A DNA stretch of 64,000 bases from Callorhinus ursinus (GCF_003265705.1 NW_020313057.1:892950-956949); one strand, 5' to 3'. Counted from the stretch's first letter, positions 42,956 through 56,604 are shown. A program made the numbers and translations. Notes: generated by a model not told the origin, from the sequence alone.

Positions 42956-45470
42956 TAACGCAGAAACTAAGCTTATTATTCTGAGTTTGGACACTGGATT
43001 CGGATGGCTAACGTCAGTGAATCAAGGATCCCAGGGGATGCCGGTTGCGGGGCACCTCGGTTGTGTATATGTGGGGAATTCAAATGCTACCTGACTCACA
43101 TCTGTATACTCAGAAACATTATGTAAAAAAAAAAAAAAAAATTAAAAGCAAGATAAGCAGATGTGTTATCCACTACCGCCAAAGCAAATACTCCTCCTTA
43201 TCGTTAGTGTCCATGTGAATGAAGTCCTATATAGATCACAAATTTTTATAGAAAAATCTAAGACACTGAATTATTTCTCCAATATATATGATACTTTGGT
43301 GTACTGTGATCTTGCTGCTTTTATCCATATGTCAGCTTTGGTTCTTGTGAGTTCACCTGCTTATTATGATACTTGGAGTCCATTCACAGTGTGGGGAGGA
43401 TGATTTTACCCTGCAGGAGAAGGTCTGATTGAAATAATGCTGCTTGTCCCCAAAGAAATTGTTTGCCTTGTACTTTTGTTAACTTTAGAGCTAGTCCTGG
43501 GAATGATTCAACTTCAAGCCTTAACCTGGAATTTTCTGGATTTGAGGGAATTCCCAAGCCTATGATCATTTTCACATTTTCTTTTTCTTACGAGTTTTCT
43601 TTTCTCTCTTTTCTGGTGATAGTCTTTAAAAATAGAGATTGAAATTGTATCATAGGATTACCCTCTAAGTGTGAAAATGTGTAATTATGTATGGTATTTA
43701 GAAAATCCCCCGTGTGTCCATTTTGTCAATAGAATGCGTTTAGATTTACTTAGAAAGTCAGAGAAATTTATTCTTTGGTGTTAAATCAGACTGAGGCTTT
43801 TGCCTTCTTTGGAACAAAAGGTTATTCATAACCCAATGCACAATGGTTTAATTTGAGCTACTGCATGAGTCACCAAGGGGACACTAAGTAAGGCCTTCAA
43901 ATAGTTGCTACGAGTCGTGGCCCGAGGTTATTTCAAAATGAACAATTTCACATACAACCAATAAGACAACAAAGTGTATATATTTTATACCAATACCTGC
44001 TACATATACATGTATTTGTGTGTACACACACACACATGTTAAATCAAATATAATATATACATGGCTTCAGACCATAGGCACAGTGGCTGTATAGCCTCAA
44101 AAATTTAATTTAAAAAAAAAGTGTGTGTATATATTCACACACCACGCATAAATTATTTGAATTATTTTGGATCGAAATATATTTTGGATTACAAAAGTAT
44201 ATGGAATAGCAAAATAATTTAAGTGATTTCTCTTTTAAGAGTTACCCAGAAAATTAAATTTTATTAGGTTAAAATGCTCTATACATCACAGGTCTGTAAA
44301 TTAAGCCTATGGCTTCTTTATTACCATATGCCAATCAATACTTGCACTGCATTCTGTGGCAGACTGTTAATATTAGGACTGCAGAAACAAAGTGGCTCTC
44401 TTTTGCAATGTTTATGAATTGTATGCACTTGAATTATCCATTTTTTTCTTTTTTCTCAGGTGGATTAAAGCTGACAGGAAAGTAGATGCTGAGAGTAGTG
44501 CAGATCATTTCCCTCTGGTTAAAATACACTGCCCAAAGTCACCTCTTTAATCTAAGAAAAGGGTTAAAAATGCATGTTAATAGATCCTGACTATCAGACA
44601 GCTTGCACTGTTACAATGAAAAATCTGTCCCCCCTCTCAGTTGGCTTTGAAGACTCTTTGAACAAGTAGATTTGAAAAACGGGGATTTAAGAATCTGCTT
44701 GTTTTACTGGTGAAGGACATTTGCATTTTTTCATTGAAAGGAATTAGTTTGTTCTCCTGGCTTGTCCCTCTTGGGTACTTTCTGTTCTAATACACAGAAA
44801 GCTTGATCACCTTTGATCCACGGAAATATCTTGTATTTAGAAAACCCTAACTTTCCAAAAGAGTTACGCATGGTGTTCCCATCTGAAGGTGCTGTTGACT
44901 TGGTTTAAATGCCTTGGTCTGAGTAACTGTCATGATTTTTATGATTAAAATCACTTAGCCCATTCATCAAGAAGAGTGACTAATTCTGTTTGGCCTTTCT
45001 AATATGTTGGATAACTCATAAAGGAGTTGCAATGGATTTATTTCTGTTTAACAATATATATTTATCAAAGAGGAATTGGTAGCAAGGGTTTGGAGATTTT
45101 TTGGGGGAGGGGGGAGGTAACAAATAGCATAATGAGGAATCAACCAAAAAATTAATTTGTAAACAGCAGTGCACATCTTCTGTGGGTTTTAAAAAGGCTT
45201 TATTTACACCAAACATCAGGGCTGGGTACCTTTTGAAGAGTAGACTCTAGAATCAGAATGTCATTTCTAATAGATCTGACCTTTTCTTCAGATAACTAAG
45301 CATTATTTTCTCTGTTTAGGCCCAAGGAAAAACAAAACGTAAAGGAAATAAAGGGAATATAGATAAGGCAAATATTTCTCTTTTTTTTCCATTATATATT
45401 ATTAATTAAACTGTGGCCTTTGTTATTATAAATGTAATGATTCATTAAACTATATTATGTAATATATTTT
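42956..45470 (+). other. C1QL3: Predicted C1QL3 3' UTR (end uncertain)
   Basis: AT-rich sequence after the stop, with an 18-base A run at 43,124-43,141. Possible polyadenylation hexamers on this strand are ATTAAA at 43,141 and near 44,464 and 44,943, and AATAAA at 45,347-45,352. The true end could be any of these, and I have no transcript evidence. Open frames of 60-80 codons inside are not genes. Confidence 0.45.
45347..45352 (+). terminator. C1QL3: Candidate C1QL3 polyadenylation signal
   Basis: AATAAA, the first exact canonical hexamer I see on this strand after the stop codon. A T-rich stretch follows within 40 bases. Confidence 0.35.
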
Positions 45471-45949
45471 GACTTTTATGATTGAATTTTTATAAATCAC
45501 TATTATGTGTTCATGCTCCCTTATACAATTTTTTTAAAACAACAAAGTTTTATAGCAAAAATGGATACTGGGAAGCCACAGGCAACAAAACTGATTTATT
45601 ATCAGTAAATATAGATAAAGTAGACAGCATATAATTAAGCTTACACAATCTTTTTACCATTGTGAATTGGTAATTGTATTACAGTATCCTTTGGGAAAAA
45701 AAAGCCTCAAAATTTAACTTCCCTTGCTGCTGAAGCTATTTTAAAGTACCGTATTATTCATTAAGCATTAATTAAAGAACAGCAGGATAATTAGTAGGAT
45801 CATCAATATTACAAGAAACATTAGATTGCTCCAGAAGGGGGTAATTTAACTAGAAACACTTTAAATTTTCTCAAGTAGTGCAGCTGATAGATTAAGAAAA
45901 CAAAACAAAACAAAACTCCCCTAAGGGGATACAGACTGTAAGTCACTGT

Positions 45950-46203
45950 TTGGAAATAGATATTTCTGTATTTATTTTGTGAAGGCAGAACAATAGGGCT
46001 CAATTAGGTCAGTAATTTCCTAAAGGTACAGAGGTAATAGTGGTTTCTGAGAAGGCAAAACTCTTTTAATTCTCATAAAAAGGAAATGACCCGCCATTAG
46101 TCCTACAGAGAGGTCTGATTAATATCTCACAGTGGGTTTGAAATCCCTGGAAAATGTTCTTTGCAAGCTTTATGCTCAAGGTGTGAATTCATAAACAACC
46201 ATC
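45950..46203 (-). other. PTER: Predicted PTER 3' UTR, minimal extent
   Basis: Sequence after the PTER stop to just beyond the nearest AATAAA. It could extend to about 45,180 if a later signal is used. Confidence 0.4.
45971..45976 (-). terminator. PTER: Candidate PTER polyadenylation signal
   Basis: TTTATT on the plus strand (AATAAA for PTER), about 230 nt after the PTER stop. Further copies lie at 45,595-45,600 and 45,199-45,204, so alternative ends are possible. Confidence 0.35.
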
Positions 46204-46414
46204 CTATTTGAAAGTTAGCCATCGCTTAGGGTTCTCTATTAGTATCTTATCAAGTGCATTCTCAGTGATACCTCTAAGCAACATTTTAGGAACAATGTTG
46301 GTAAGTATATGAGAATAGCCGTGACCTCCATATTTCATTAGCCGATGCTTTGTATGTATGTCATGCGCCATCAGAATTCGATCTTCATAGCCCTCATCCA
46401 CCAGAAGACGCACT
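46204..46414 (-). other. PTER: PTER terminal coding exon
   Basis: Acceptor TTTTTCACAG precedes 46,414. The first base A completes a split Arg codon (AG|A), then 69 codons run to the TAG stop at 46,206-46,204. Confidence 0.96.
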
Positions 46415-49400
46415 CTGTGAAAAATGTTGACTCATTATATGGCATTGGTCTCACATTTAAAATTATCAGGGTGCTTTAAACGTTTTACTCATACTGCCTT
46501 CCGCTATGGCACGTGTAGTGGGAGACCCTTAATATTGCGTGGTGATGATAAAGATAGTATTGCATCCTAGTAGGAACCTGATCCTTATTCCATGCACACA
46601 GAAATTTCTAGCTTGTGGTATTTATGACAATGCCTGCAATACTGCATTAAAAACAGCTTCTAATAGGCAGTCTGAATGAACAGCCGCTTTGGCATTTCCC
46701 AGAGTAACTTTGTTCTGGATTTGTATCCAGCTCTCCGCTCTAACATACCTCTCTTAGTGGACCCATTTTCCAGATCCCATTCTCTCTGTGTCTTTCTCTG
46801 TCTCTCTTCCCTTTCTTCTAGCAAATACAATCAATGGCAATTTGTGATTAAAACAGGGAAGCAAAAGGAATCTTCGTACAAGTAAGACATTCTGAGAGTA
46901 AAATCTGTTGGTTTGAAAGTGAAGGGCATATGATCAGCTAGATGGTCATTTTAAAAAGGTCAGCACAGGTACCTCTGTATCTTTAGGTATTTGGTCCCTT
47001 CGAAGTCTATGGGAATTTTGACTTAGGAGTCGTCTTGGAGCATTGGATTAAATCAACCAACAACAATTGACTCTATCTTCCTTCTATCTCAACAAGATTG
47101 TTATAAATATTGAGCTGTTCCTTTAAATTTATAGCCAGTTGCCTAGAGAATGGCTTTCCCACTTCTGTCTAAACATCTAGTCCTCTTTGCTTTGTTAAAT
47201 GCTGTAATCTACAGTGTGAGTCACCTCCTGACAGCTACCATCTGTGTGTGTCTGGACTCTGGGCACTGTCCGTCGTGACTTCCACCAGTCGCTGATGGCA
47301 GGAGGTGCAACTTGGAGACAATGCTTTTCTCTGGCATTCTCTACACAGTCTTGTCAGTCTCTGGATTCCCAAATGAATCTAGATGGTTGGACAGCACCTT
47401 CTTCCAAGGGCTAATTATTTAAAAGGTATCCTTTTTGTTTCTGTGACATTTCTTTCCATCCAGTGCATGAGTCATATTTAATAATGACTAAAATAAGCAC
47501 ATTGTGGGCCACTGCACAAAAACCTCAAGCACAAAGCTTTGCCCTCCGAGAACATACATTTTAAAATAAAATTATAATTGAAGATGAGATCTTGTGTTTG
47601 TAGATCAGAGGAAAGCAAGTGCCAGAGAAAAGCCACCCTGAGCCTTTTTGTCTAGAAATCTGTGTTCATGTAATGTGTACCCGCGCGTGTCCTGTAAGTA
47701 CTTGGACTTCTGTTTGTTCCGCCATGGATATTTACCTCTTTAAAATTTGTATAGTGTCCAAAAGCTCTGATCTGATGTTACTTTTGGAACAGACTCTCCT
47801 TAAGGGAATGCTCTGAGTTATATCATCATTTATGAAAAAAGAGGAACATTTGACAGAATGCATACGCATTGCTGGAACTTAGTTTAACAAACCCTGATCA
47901 CCAACTGAAAAGGAGCATCACATTCCCAGAAATTTTAGGGTACACCTCCCCCCCCCTTTATTTTCTGAGCATTTCCCAAAGTTTTTGTCTCTTTTCCTTG
48001 TCTGAGTAAAAAAAAAAAAAAAATGATGTCACGTTATTACAGATGGATAAACAAATTCCCATATGTGGCCTCGTGCCATACCCTGAAACCCAAAGTTATC
48101 GAATTGTGAAGTAGTAAGGAAAGAGTATAATGGATAAGATACTCATTGAAAAAGGAGAACCCTTAGAACTCATTAAGTCAAGCATGTGGAGACTAGTTCT
48201 CTCATGAGAAAGCTACTGCCATGGTGCTGCAAACATAATGACCTCCTGACTATCAAGATATAACTTGGCCATTCTTTTTTTTTTTAAAGAGGTTTTTTTT
48301 TTTTTAAGATTTATTTATTTGAGAGAGAGAGAGAGAGAGAGAGCATGAGCAGAGGGGACGGGCAGAGGGAGAGGGAGAAGCAAACTCCCGCTGAGCAGGG
48401 AGCCGGATATGAGACGTGATCCTAGGACCGTGCAATCATGACCTGAGCTGAAGGCAGATGCCCAACCGACTGAGCCACCCAGGTGCCCTAGCTTGGCCAC
48501 TCTTAGAATAAAAGCTCCTCTCTTGTGCTGTGCCATTGTATGGAAGAACAGTAGTTCCAGAGATGCCGGCAGAAGGAAGGAACCACTGTAGATGAGAAGA
48601 CAAATATGACAGTAATTATAGAAATACAAATGAGTTACTGTTTTGCAAACAAATATTAGAGAGAGACTACAAAGTGTGAAAAGGCAGAGATATAATAAGA
48701 TTTGAGAAATGGAGCATAAGATTGAAAACAGGTGTTAGACACAGAATTTCTGGTGCTGAAAACCAGAGGTAGGCAGAAGCGTGCTTCTATGTTCTTGGAG
48801 TTCAGAGCTATAAGATGACTAAGGCTCAGAAAAGGACTGCCAATGGATGATGAAAATCAGGTGCCCAAAGGAGGGGAGGCAGGGGGGTACCAGAGCACAC
48901 CCCGTCCCGAAAGTTAATTCAGTAATTACCGTGAGCTGGACTTAAGTCAAGTGACCTAATGCATGATTTTCATTTAAGGACAATTAAGTATATATACATA
49001 CATAGACAGACATAAACACACATATATTACATATATATTTTGTTGTATAGAAATATATCTGGAATGTTTACATTTGGTTCAAGGAAAGCTGATCAGAATG
49101 AAATTCTTGTTCTTGAATTAATAGCCAAAAGTTGCTAAGAAGGAATATGAGATGAGGTGTCGGTTGTCCTTCCCCCCCCATACTTCCTTCCTAGACCCCT
49201 CTGCAGACCCCCTCTCCTTATTCAAGGTCCAGGAGCCTCATGGATGGCATAGGGTTCCTTCTAAAGATACCAAAGATACAGCTCACTGCCACAAAGGGGC
49301 TTAGGAAAAGGAAGCAGGTCCTAAAAGGAAACTTCCTATTTCTAAGATGAATTATAAAACATGTACTGAGGGCATTCCTCAGGAAACCATGGTTTTGAGA

Positions 49401-52258
49401 TCATGAAAGATGAGAAAACACCGCCCACTTTAAATTCCAGAGAATATTCACCTCTGAGTATGGTACAGGGGCCAAAGGGACACGTGTTTGCCTCTACTGA
49501 ATGGTGCTCCTAGGGCACATAAGTTAAAATCATAACACAAAATGAACAAACAAAAAAGAAACAATAAACCAGTGTATCAAAGAACTGATTTCAGTGGTGT
49601 AAAAAAATTTTTAAAAGACCTAGCTTCCCTGGTCAGGTCAGTTCTCACCTACAGGCGAGCATCTCCATATTGACATAGCTAGAGTTACATGGATCAGCTA
49701 GCTCTCCCTGAGGATATGAAACTCGAAGCATCAAGGAGGAGTGACCATACACAGGGACAGCAGAAGGCACACAGGTGTAAAGGTTGACTGCCCAGGGTAA
49801 GAGCTGAAGGCTGTCCCAACTGTGGCCACCGGCTCTAGATCTTTCCCTCAACTCCCGTGTGTGTATATGTCCTACTATTGCTGCTTGAGCCTCAGTTTCT
49901 GGACATCCCTTCTGTAGGCCAGTTTTCTTTACTCGTATTCCAAATGGTTTTCTACACCCATAACCACTTTCTGGGCCTTGTCATCACAGAAGACTACTTC
50001 CTCTCTGAAATCTCGATCTTCAGTTCCCCACTCTGTGTGGGGATGTAACCCCAGGTTACATCCTTCTACCTTTTCACTCACCTCCTTCTGTATACATTCT
50101 CCCACTTCACTCAAGCTATATTATTCCTATATCTTCCCATTTTTCTCTATACCTTCTTTCCTCCATCTTGGACCTCGTGACCCTCACTCAACCCCACCCC
50201 TGTTCCCCCAGTTGTCAGCCATGTTTTCGAAGACAGAATCCCAGCCCTCTCTCTAACTGTTGACATTTTCTGCTTCTCCTCAAAGCTTCCTTGGTCTTAC
50301 TACCAAAATACACAACGTTTTGGGTGGAAATAATCACCACATCATGTGCATTGGTGCCACTGTGCAGTCATGCAGTCATGACCTTGAGCCTCACGTGGGT
50401 CTCACACACGACACGTCCCATCAGTGTCTCTCGCATTGCCTCAGCATCCATTCCCAGCCTCCCTCCTCTTCTATGAGGTCCTGCCCTGAATCTGATCCTT
50501 CCTTCTCAGAAGATAACCAAGTCTACTTCACAGGGACACTACCGAACATGGGTGGCCATATGTCCTCAGTTTCCTGTTCTCACCACGACATCTCTCTGCA
50601 TTCACCCCATTGCTTGCCTTATCCCTTTCAACCGACTTTCTGCTTGCTTCTCAGATTCCATCTGTTTGTCTCCTTAGAAGCCTTGCTCTGTAGCTCCTCT
50701 CTGCAGATTGTTTTAAGTTAGCATCGATTGACTATTTTCATATTCTGCACCAGACACTCACATAAAAACTCTGCATACTTTATTTCATATAAATTCCATA
50801 ACAGCGCTGTAGAATGAGTACTGCTTCCCGGGATTTGTCTCTGCCTCTGTCTCTGTCTCTCTGCTTTTGCTCTCAGGCACATAAACATTGCTCAACTCTT
50901 AACAAAACCTTCCCTCGATCCTGCCGTGGCTTCCTGTTTGGCCCTACACCCCTGCTTCCCTTTACTACCAAGCTTCTTGAAAGAGTACCCTCCACATTCT
51001 CTCTCCTCTTCCTTACCCCCTCCTTACTCCTCAAGCCTTGTCTATGGAGACTGCACTTCCTGACTGTGCAAGAGAATCTCCAGCCTATGAAATCCAGTGG
51101 ACACTTTCAGCCTTTACCTCAGTTGATGCCTGCCACCTCTCAGGTGTCCAAGCCCTTCTGCTTTAAGCATTGTCCCACACCGACTCCCACCACAACACAT
51201 TTCCCTGATATTCTTCTCACTTTGAAAACTTTTCAATCTGTCCTTGAGTGACTCTTCCTGAGTCCATTCCTTAAATATCAGTGTTCCCCAGGGTTCGGTC
51301 TTCATTGTCTTCTCTGAGTGACCTCATTCATTCCCATGCTGCCAAACATGACATACAGACCGAAGATGCCCACTTTTATGTCTGAGTCCAGATCTCTGCC
51401 CTGAGCTTCATGCCCTTATCCATGGCTTCACTGGATAGCAACTCTTAGATGCTCCCAAACCAGGCATCCTTGTTAATCCCAAATCTGTTTCTCCTCCCAG
51501 ATTCCCTAACTTGGTGCATTCAGGGTTCACATCGCCACGTAACCAAGACAAACTGGTAGCCATCCACCATTGACCCCCTAAATTTTCCACATGGTTGCAG
51601 AGAATGACTCGTATAATTATTCGCTTAGACAGTTTTGAGGGGTTAGATCTTCTATGATGTTTCATCTTTAGACGTTCGACTTACAGCATTTAAGTTTCAA
51701 TCATCTCTGTAGTGAATATTTTTTATAAAGCATTTCAGAAATTCATTGTAGGAGGTGAGGGCTTCAGTGTGGGCAACATGGGAAAGAAACAGCTTACTTG
51801 ATTAAGGATAAAAAGAGGAAAACATCTTTGTTCTCTTATTGTCATGGCAGGGGTTAAGTATTATCTGTTTCTTGTCAGCTGCCCATCTGCACTGAACTTC
51901 TAAGGCTCTGCTAAGCTTTTGCCTACTTAAGATGACTCATTTGCTTCTTGAAATAATATATAGAGATTTTCTGCCTGCAACAGCATTGATACTTTTTTTC
52001 TGCAAGTCTCTGGTTCCGCCTGCATACTGTTTTCTGAATCTTTGCTAATACCCGCCCAGATATGATTCAAAAAGGGCTGGTAAAAGGGAATGCTATCAGA
52101 GATTTCATCATATTTACCTTCTGATTCTTTTATTATCATCGGGCATGTCGATATCCGGGTTGAATTGGTAATGAAGGAGTTCGGTCCCAAAGAGATCATA
52201 TTCCAAGTAACAGCCAAGTTGAGCAAACTCTAGTAGTTCCTTTTTATCAAGTATAGTC
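46204..52258 (-). CDS. PTER: Phosphotriesterase-related protein (PTER), last two coding exons
   Basis: Amidohydrolase-superfamily zinc enzyme, reported to hydrolyse N-acetyltaurine to taurine and acetate. Two exons lie here: 52,118-52,258, then 46,204-46,414. Using human numbering recalled for a 349-residue protein, they give residues 233-280 and 280-349. The first contains [20 protein letters not shown] and [12 protein letters not shown]. The second contains MAHDIHTK, whose Asp (D298) is a metal ligand, then GGHGYSHIL and a C-terminal WLTFK. The other metal-binding His and Glu residues are in upstream exons beyond the window. Splice phases agree between the exons and no lesion is seen. The gene converges on C1QL3, as in other mammals. 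Confidence 0.96.
48276..48488 (-). mobile_element. Carnivore tRNA-derived SINE in the PTER intron
   Basis: Reverse-oriented copy, so sense relative to PTER. Plus strand TTTAAGATTTATTTATTTGA to CCACCCAGGTGCCC. The flanks taacttggccattct and tagcttggccactct form a target duplication with two changes. Confidence 0.94.
50070..51660 (+). mobile_element. Long L2 (CR1-like LINE) remnant
   Basis: Phrases ctaccaagcttcttgaaaga, atcagtgttccccagggttc, ctctgagtgacctcattcat and ttatgtctgagtccagatct follow the L2 ORF2 consensus in order. Several long open frames here (up to 153 codons) are L2 decay products. The left boundary is uncertain. Confidence 0.6.
52118..52258 (-). other. PTER: PTER penultimate coding exon (141 bp)
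   Basis: Acceptor ATTGTCTCTAG before 52,258 and donor AAG|GTAAAT after 52,118. It begins with the last base of an Arg codon and ends with AG of the next split Arg, which matches the terminal exon. Confidence 0.95.
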
Positions 52259-53102
52259 CTAGAGACAATAAGACAGACACATTGTTATTATCAAGAGTGT
52301 ATCTTCCACATATACAGATTAAAAGTTCTAAGTGCACTGTGTACTGAAACATAATTAAAGTAACAGAACTTTTGAGTTGGCTCTTATGATGTAACTATAA
52401 AATAGTAAATGCAATGTGTTACCAGAAATAAGGGAATTTACCCTTATCTAAAAGGGAGTTTTCCCTTCTAAAGTACTTGGGAACTAAGACATTTTAATTA
52501 TGCTTCCATTACTCAAAAACAATTTTGTAATTCTCCTTCAGACTTGTCTTCAGGATATGTTCCTTTTGAAAATCCTTCACAGAAGTGGTAAGGCTATGAA
52601 CTCTGGAAGCTATCAAAGGGAATTTGGCATCAGTCTGGTGAATTAGGTGAGTAATACTAATCTGGGTAAAATATGAAGCTAAGGTAAGGTAATATGGTGA
52701 TTTTCTTGTGACGATCGTAAACCAGTTCCAAAATTAATTCCAATGTCATTTTCGGATATATCATCATTTGTGAATATCACTGCAACTTTTCAAAAAGGGG
52801 CAACACTCCTACAGATATTTGTGTTCTGGCATGCCTAGTTTTTAAATAGAATTTATCATTTTGTGATAATTTTTATGGATGTCTTCTCATTTCTTTAGAG
52901 ATCTTAGTAAGAATAGCACTGTTTGATGATGTAAGACTATGTAAATGAACAGGAAAAGAGAGGTGTATAAGAGAAGCACCAGCTACAGAGGGTGAAACAG
53001 AGTCCAGAGCAAGAGGAGATGATCTCAAGAAATTTAGATCATAACAAGTAAAAAGGGATTCATGAAGTTAACCCCCAAAATACCATGGTGGAGATTCAGA
53101 CA

Positions 53103-53320
<218 letters not shown>

Positions 53321-54176
53321 CAGGAGACAATATGGAAAAAAATTTGAAGGAAAAATACACCCTTTAGACATTGTGTGAAGGGAGTTCAGGGTGCAGAGAA
53401 TGGAAATGACTGAAATCCCAAATTGGCCTGGCACAGAGTTGGAATATCAGATGATCATTGCCTTACTAGGCTTTTATCCACTGATACTCTATTACCTTGG
53501 CAATTCCAGGATGCAAGGATTAAAGCACTGTTATATGTCTATAAATTTGCTTCAAAGAGGTCAGAATTATTTTCAAGGCCTTTCTTCCAAACCATAGGAA
53601 GACCAATTAGGCCGCTGTGTGTCATGAGTGCGAGATGCTCCCTAGGAGTTGACTATTGACTTTCACTCTAAGCAGTCATATTGTAGCTGGTTCTGTTTTA
53701 TTCTGTTCAACAATTCAGCATAACTGATAGTGCAAAGTGTTGTTTTAGGCAGGGAGGCTAAAATATCTTTCTTTTACACTATAAAATGTGCATTTGTTCT
53801 GTGCCATCTTCTGCTAATACCACTACTTTTCCATCTTCTTACCCTGGAGACCGTCTTTTGCTTCTAAAATTACTTGCCTAAAAGAATATGTGTTTTTCTA
53901 TAGTAGACACATTGTGTTTTCCCCCAAAGAACCATGCTTAAAAACAAAATATACACAATTAAAATAACATAAGAGGGAAGAGGGAAGTTTAGTGTGTTTC
54001 TTTTAAGTCAGTTCCTTCAGTTTAATTACCAATATGGGCAAGGTGCTGGGGGTGGGCAGGGAGACAAGCAGGGGATGAAGGTGCCAATAACATGTTGGAT
54101 CAGACTCCTATTTCTGCTCGTAATGTCTTTTTCTTTCCTTTGGCCTAATGCCTTGAGACTAAGACTTGTAAATTTT

Positions 54177-54381
54177 TTTTAAAGATTTTATTTTTATTTA
54201 TTTGACATAGAGAGAGAGAGACAGAGAGAGCACAAGCAGAGGGAGTGGCAGGCAGAGGCAGAGGGAGAAGCAGGCTCCCCACAGAGAAGGGGGAGCCCAA
54301 TGTGGGACTCGATCCCAGGACTCCGGGATCATGACCTGAGCCGAAGGCAGTCGCTTAACCAACTGAGCCACCCAGGAGCCC
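54177..54381 (-). mobile_element. Carnivore tRNA-derived SINE in the PTER intron
   Basis: Plus strand TTTAAAGATTTTATTTTTAT to CCACCCAGGAGCCC. The flanks taagacttgtaaatttt and taagtcttgtaaatttt are a near-perfect target duplication. Confidence 0.95.
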
Positions 54382-54519
54382 TAAGTCTTGTAAATTTTAA
54401 GTGATATATTGAAATAGGTATTCAATGAAAAGTCTGTGGTAAATGAAAAGCCATAGGAGAGATTTTAGTCTTAGTTACAACTGAAAACAAAAAGTAAAGT
54501 TGCTTATCATCATAATAGC

Positions 54520-54700
54520 TGAAAATTATAAGAACTTACTTGTGTCTGGCATTGTGCTAAGCACTTTATATCTATCACCCCATTTCATAGTCTCCATAAT
54601 TCCACTGATCTCAATTTTACAGATGGAGAATTGGAGAAGTGAGACATTAGAAACTTATTCAAAGTGATGTTTTAGAATATGAGTTAATTTCAATGCTCGA
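54520..54700 (-). mobile_element. MIR SINE remnant
   Basis: Phrases ctggcattgtgctaagcact, ccccatttcatagtctccat and caattttacagatggagaat are the reverse of MIR. Confidence 0.8.
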
Positions 54701-55034
54701 ATCAGCTATCTTAACCATCATTCTATATGACTTCTCCTACTGCCAAACATTTTGTGCTCAAAGGACATTGTCCAGAATTATACTGACTATAGCACACATA
54801 GTATTGTTTTAATCTTTATTTTGAACTTTAATGCCCTCCCCACAAAATGCACTTGAAAAATGGGGAATTTCCCATCAAAGGGTAGCATGGGGACAAGGCA
54901 GTGATAAACCTGAAAAGTAAGAAAGGATTGCTTTGTAAATTTAATTGTTAGCTCAGAGTATAAACACATACAGTAGGCAGTAGTTATATTGGACAATTCG
55001 AATGACATGGTTAAAGGAGGAGAAGGAATTATAT

Positions 55035-55120
55035 TAATGTTGACCATTGCTTACTTTCTTACTAGGAACCGGATATTGTGCTAAGCCTCTTACAAATATT
55101 AAGGGGCACATATTAAGGGT
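55035..55120 (-). mobile_element. MIR-like fragment cut by a SINE
   Basis: The phrase ggaaccggatattgtgctaagcctcttac resembles MIR on the minus strand. The SINE at 55,126 follows directly. Confidence 0.5.
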
Positions 55121-55125
55121 CTTTT

Positions 55126-55321
55126 ATTTTTAAAGATTTTATTTATTAATTTGACAGAGAGAGAGAGCGTGAGAGCAGGAACACAAGCAGGGGGAGTGGG
55201 AGAGAGAGAGAGGCAGGCCTCCCGCTGAGCAGGGAGCCCGATGCGGGGCTCGATCCCAGGACCCCGGGATCGTGACCTGAGCTGAAGGCAGACGCTTAAC
55301 GACTGAGCCACCCAGGCGCCC
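55126..55321 (-). mobile_element. Carnivore tRNA-derived SINE in the PTER intron
   Basis: Plus strand TTTAAAGATTTTATTTATTA to CCACCCAGGCGCCC. TTAAGGGTCTT flanks both ends. Confidence 0.95.
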
Positions 55322-55344
55322 TTAAGGGTCTTCTATCACCAGAC

Positions 55345-55900
55345 CAGACCTCTCTCCTGTAGTCCAAAATTGCACATCTAATTGCCTGTTTGCCTTCTCC
55401 ACTTGGATGTCTAATAGACAGCTCAAGCTTAACATGTCTCAAACTAGAGCCCTCATCTACCACCCTCAACCAGCTGTTCTGACACCCTTCCCTCTCTGAG
55501 CTGATGGCAACTCCATCTATCCATTTGCTCAGGCTAAGAACCTTATAATCATCCTTGACTGCTTTCTTCATCTCACACTACACATCCAGCCTACTGGGAC
55601 AGCTTTTTGGTTCGACTTTCAAAATGGGACCAGAATCTGGACATGTCACCATCTCTCCTGCTACTCTCCTGGTCCAAATCACCACCATCTCCTTCTCAAC
55701 TTCTCTTCTCTCTTTTCTGCCTTTGCTCTACTACAGTCTATTCAGATATAGTGACAAAAGCGCTATCAGCACCACTAAGTCAGATCAGGTTTCTCATGTG
55801 CTCAAAACTCACCACTGACTTCCCGTTTCCCTCAGAGAAAAAGCCAAGGCCTTGCAGTGACCCATGAGGCCATGTGTGATCCCTCTGATGTGGTCTTATA
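55345..55900 (+). mobile_element. L2 (CR1-like LINE) remnant
   Basis: Phrases ttctccacttggatgtctaa, ctgatggcaactccatctat, atcatccttgactgctttct and ctcctggtccaaatcaccac follow L2 ORF2 downstream of the part seen at 50-51.7 kb. The frame is lost. Confidence 0.7.
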
Positions 55901-56604
55901 ACAGCCTCATCTAAGAGAGGAATGGGGAATGTAGGGACCCAATTCTCCAGAGGTAAATTTTATATAAATGCTTCCTATCTTATAAATGTTATCTGAAGAA
56001 TATCACCATAGATGTAGATATCTTTCTAGAGGAAGGAGAACATGTTTAATAAGATTCATCAGCACATGTAAGTTTCGAAAGTAACCCCTGGGAATTCTTA
56101 TTCTGTAGAATAGCACATAGAAAGGAGTATGATTTGGGTGGGGCAGGGGGAGGTATGGTCCTTTTAAAAATTTCATAGTCACATGGAGAGGAGAGGATTG
56201 CTTCAGAAGAGGAGCAAAAGCTGATATTTTGGACATTTGGAAAATGCAGTTAAATAATGAAGCTGACAAATTTGCTATCATTAAAAAGCCAGGAGATAGA
56301 TGAAATCATATATTATATATTACATACTATATATTATGCATTATATATTATTATTTTTACTGACATTTGGTGATATGACACCCTCTGGATAACTGAACAT
56401 TAGTGTGAAGGAAACTGAGAAATGATTTCATTTTCATTCTCCTTACTGATGTGCAAAATCCATGGGGGAAAAAATAGCGTCAGTGATCATGCACAATTTT
56501 CAAAGGAAAGTCCTAAAAAAAAAACCCCAGAGTTTGGTATGAGATGTTAATGGGGGATAGGATGGGAGAGATCAAGGAAGCCAAAAAAAAAAAAACCCAC
56601 ATAA
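55901..56604. other. Intronic, no feature recognised
   Basis: AT-rich, with a TA-rich patch near 56,308-56,352. Nothing coding. Confidence 0.5.

Larger units (their letters stand above)
46415..52117 (-). other. PTER: PTER last intron (5,703 bp)
   Basis: Between donor GTAAAT (from 52,117) and acceptor CACAG. It holds a SINE at 48,276-48,488 and a long L2 piece at about 50,070-51,660. The rest is unique-looking, with small TA/CA patches near 48,990-49,035. Confidence 0.9.

Noticed and set aside
50260..51251. Long plus-strand frames of 145-153 codons in the PTER intron
   Set aside because: They coincide with L2 sequence and do not resemble an intact reverse transcriptase.
46415..52117. Possible further PTER exon between the two found
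   Set aside because: Exon phases and residue numbering (R280 split) are continuous, so nothing is missing between them.
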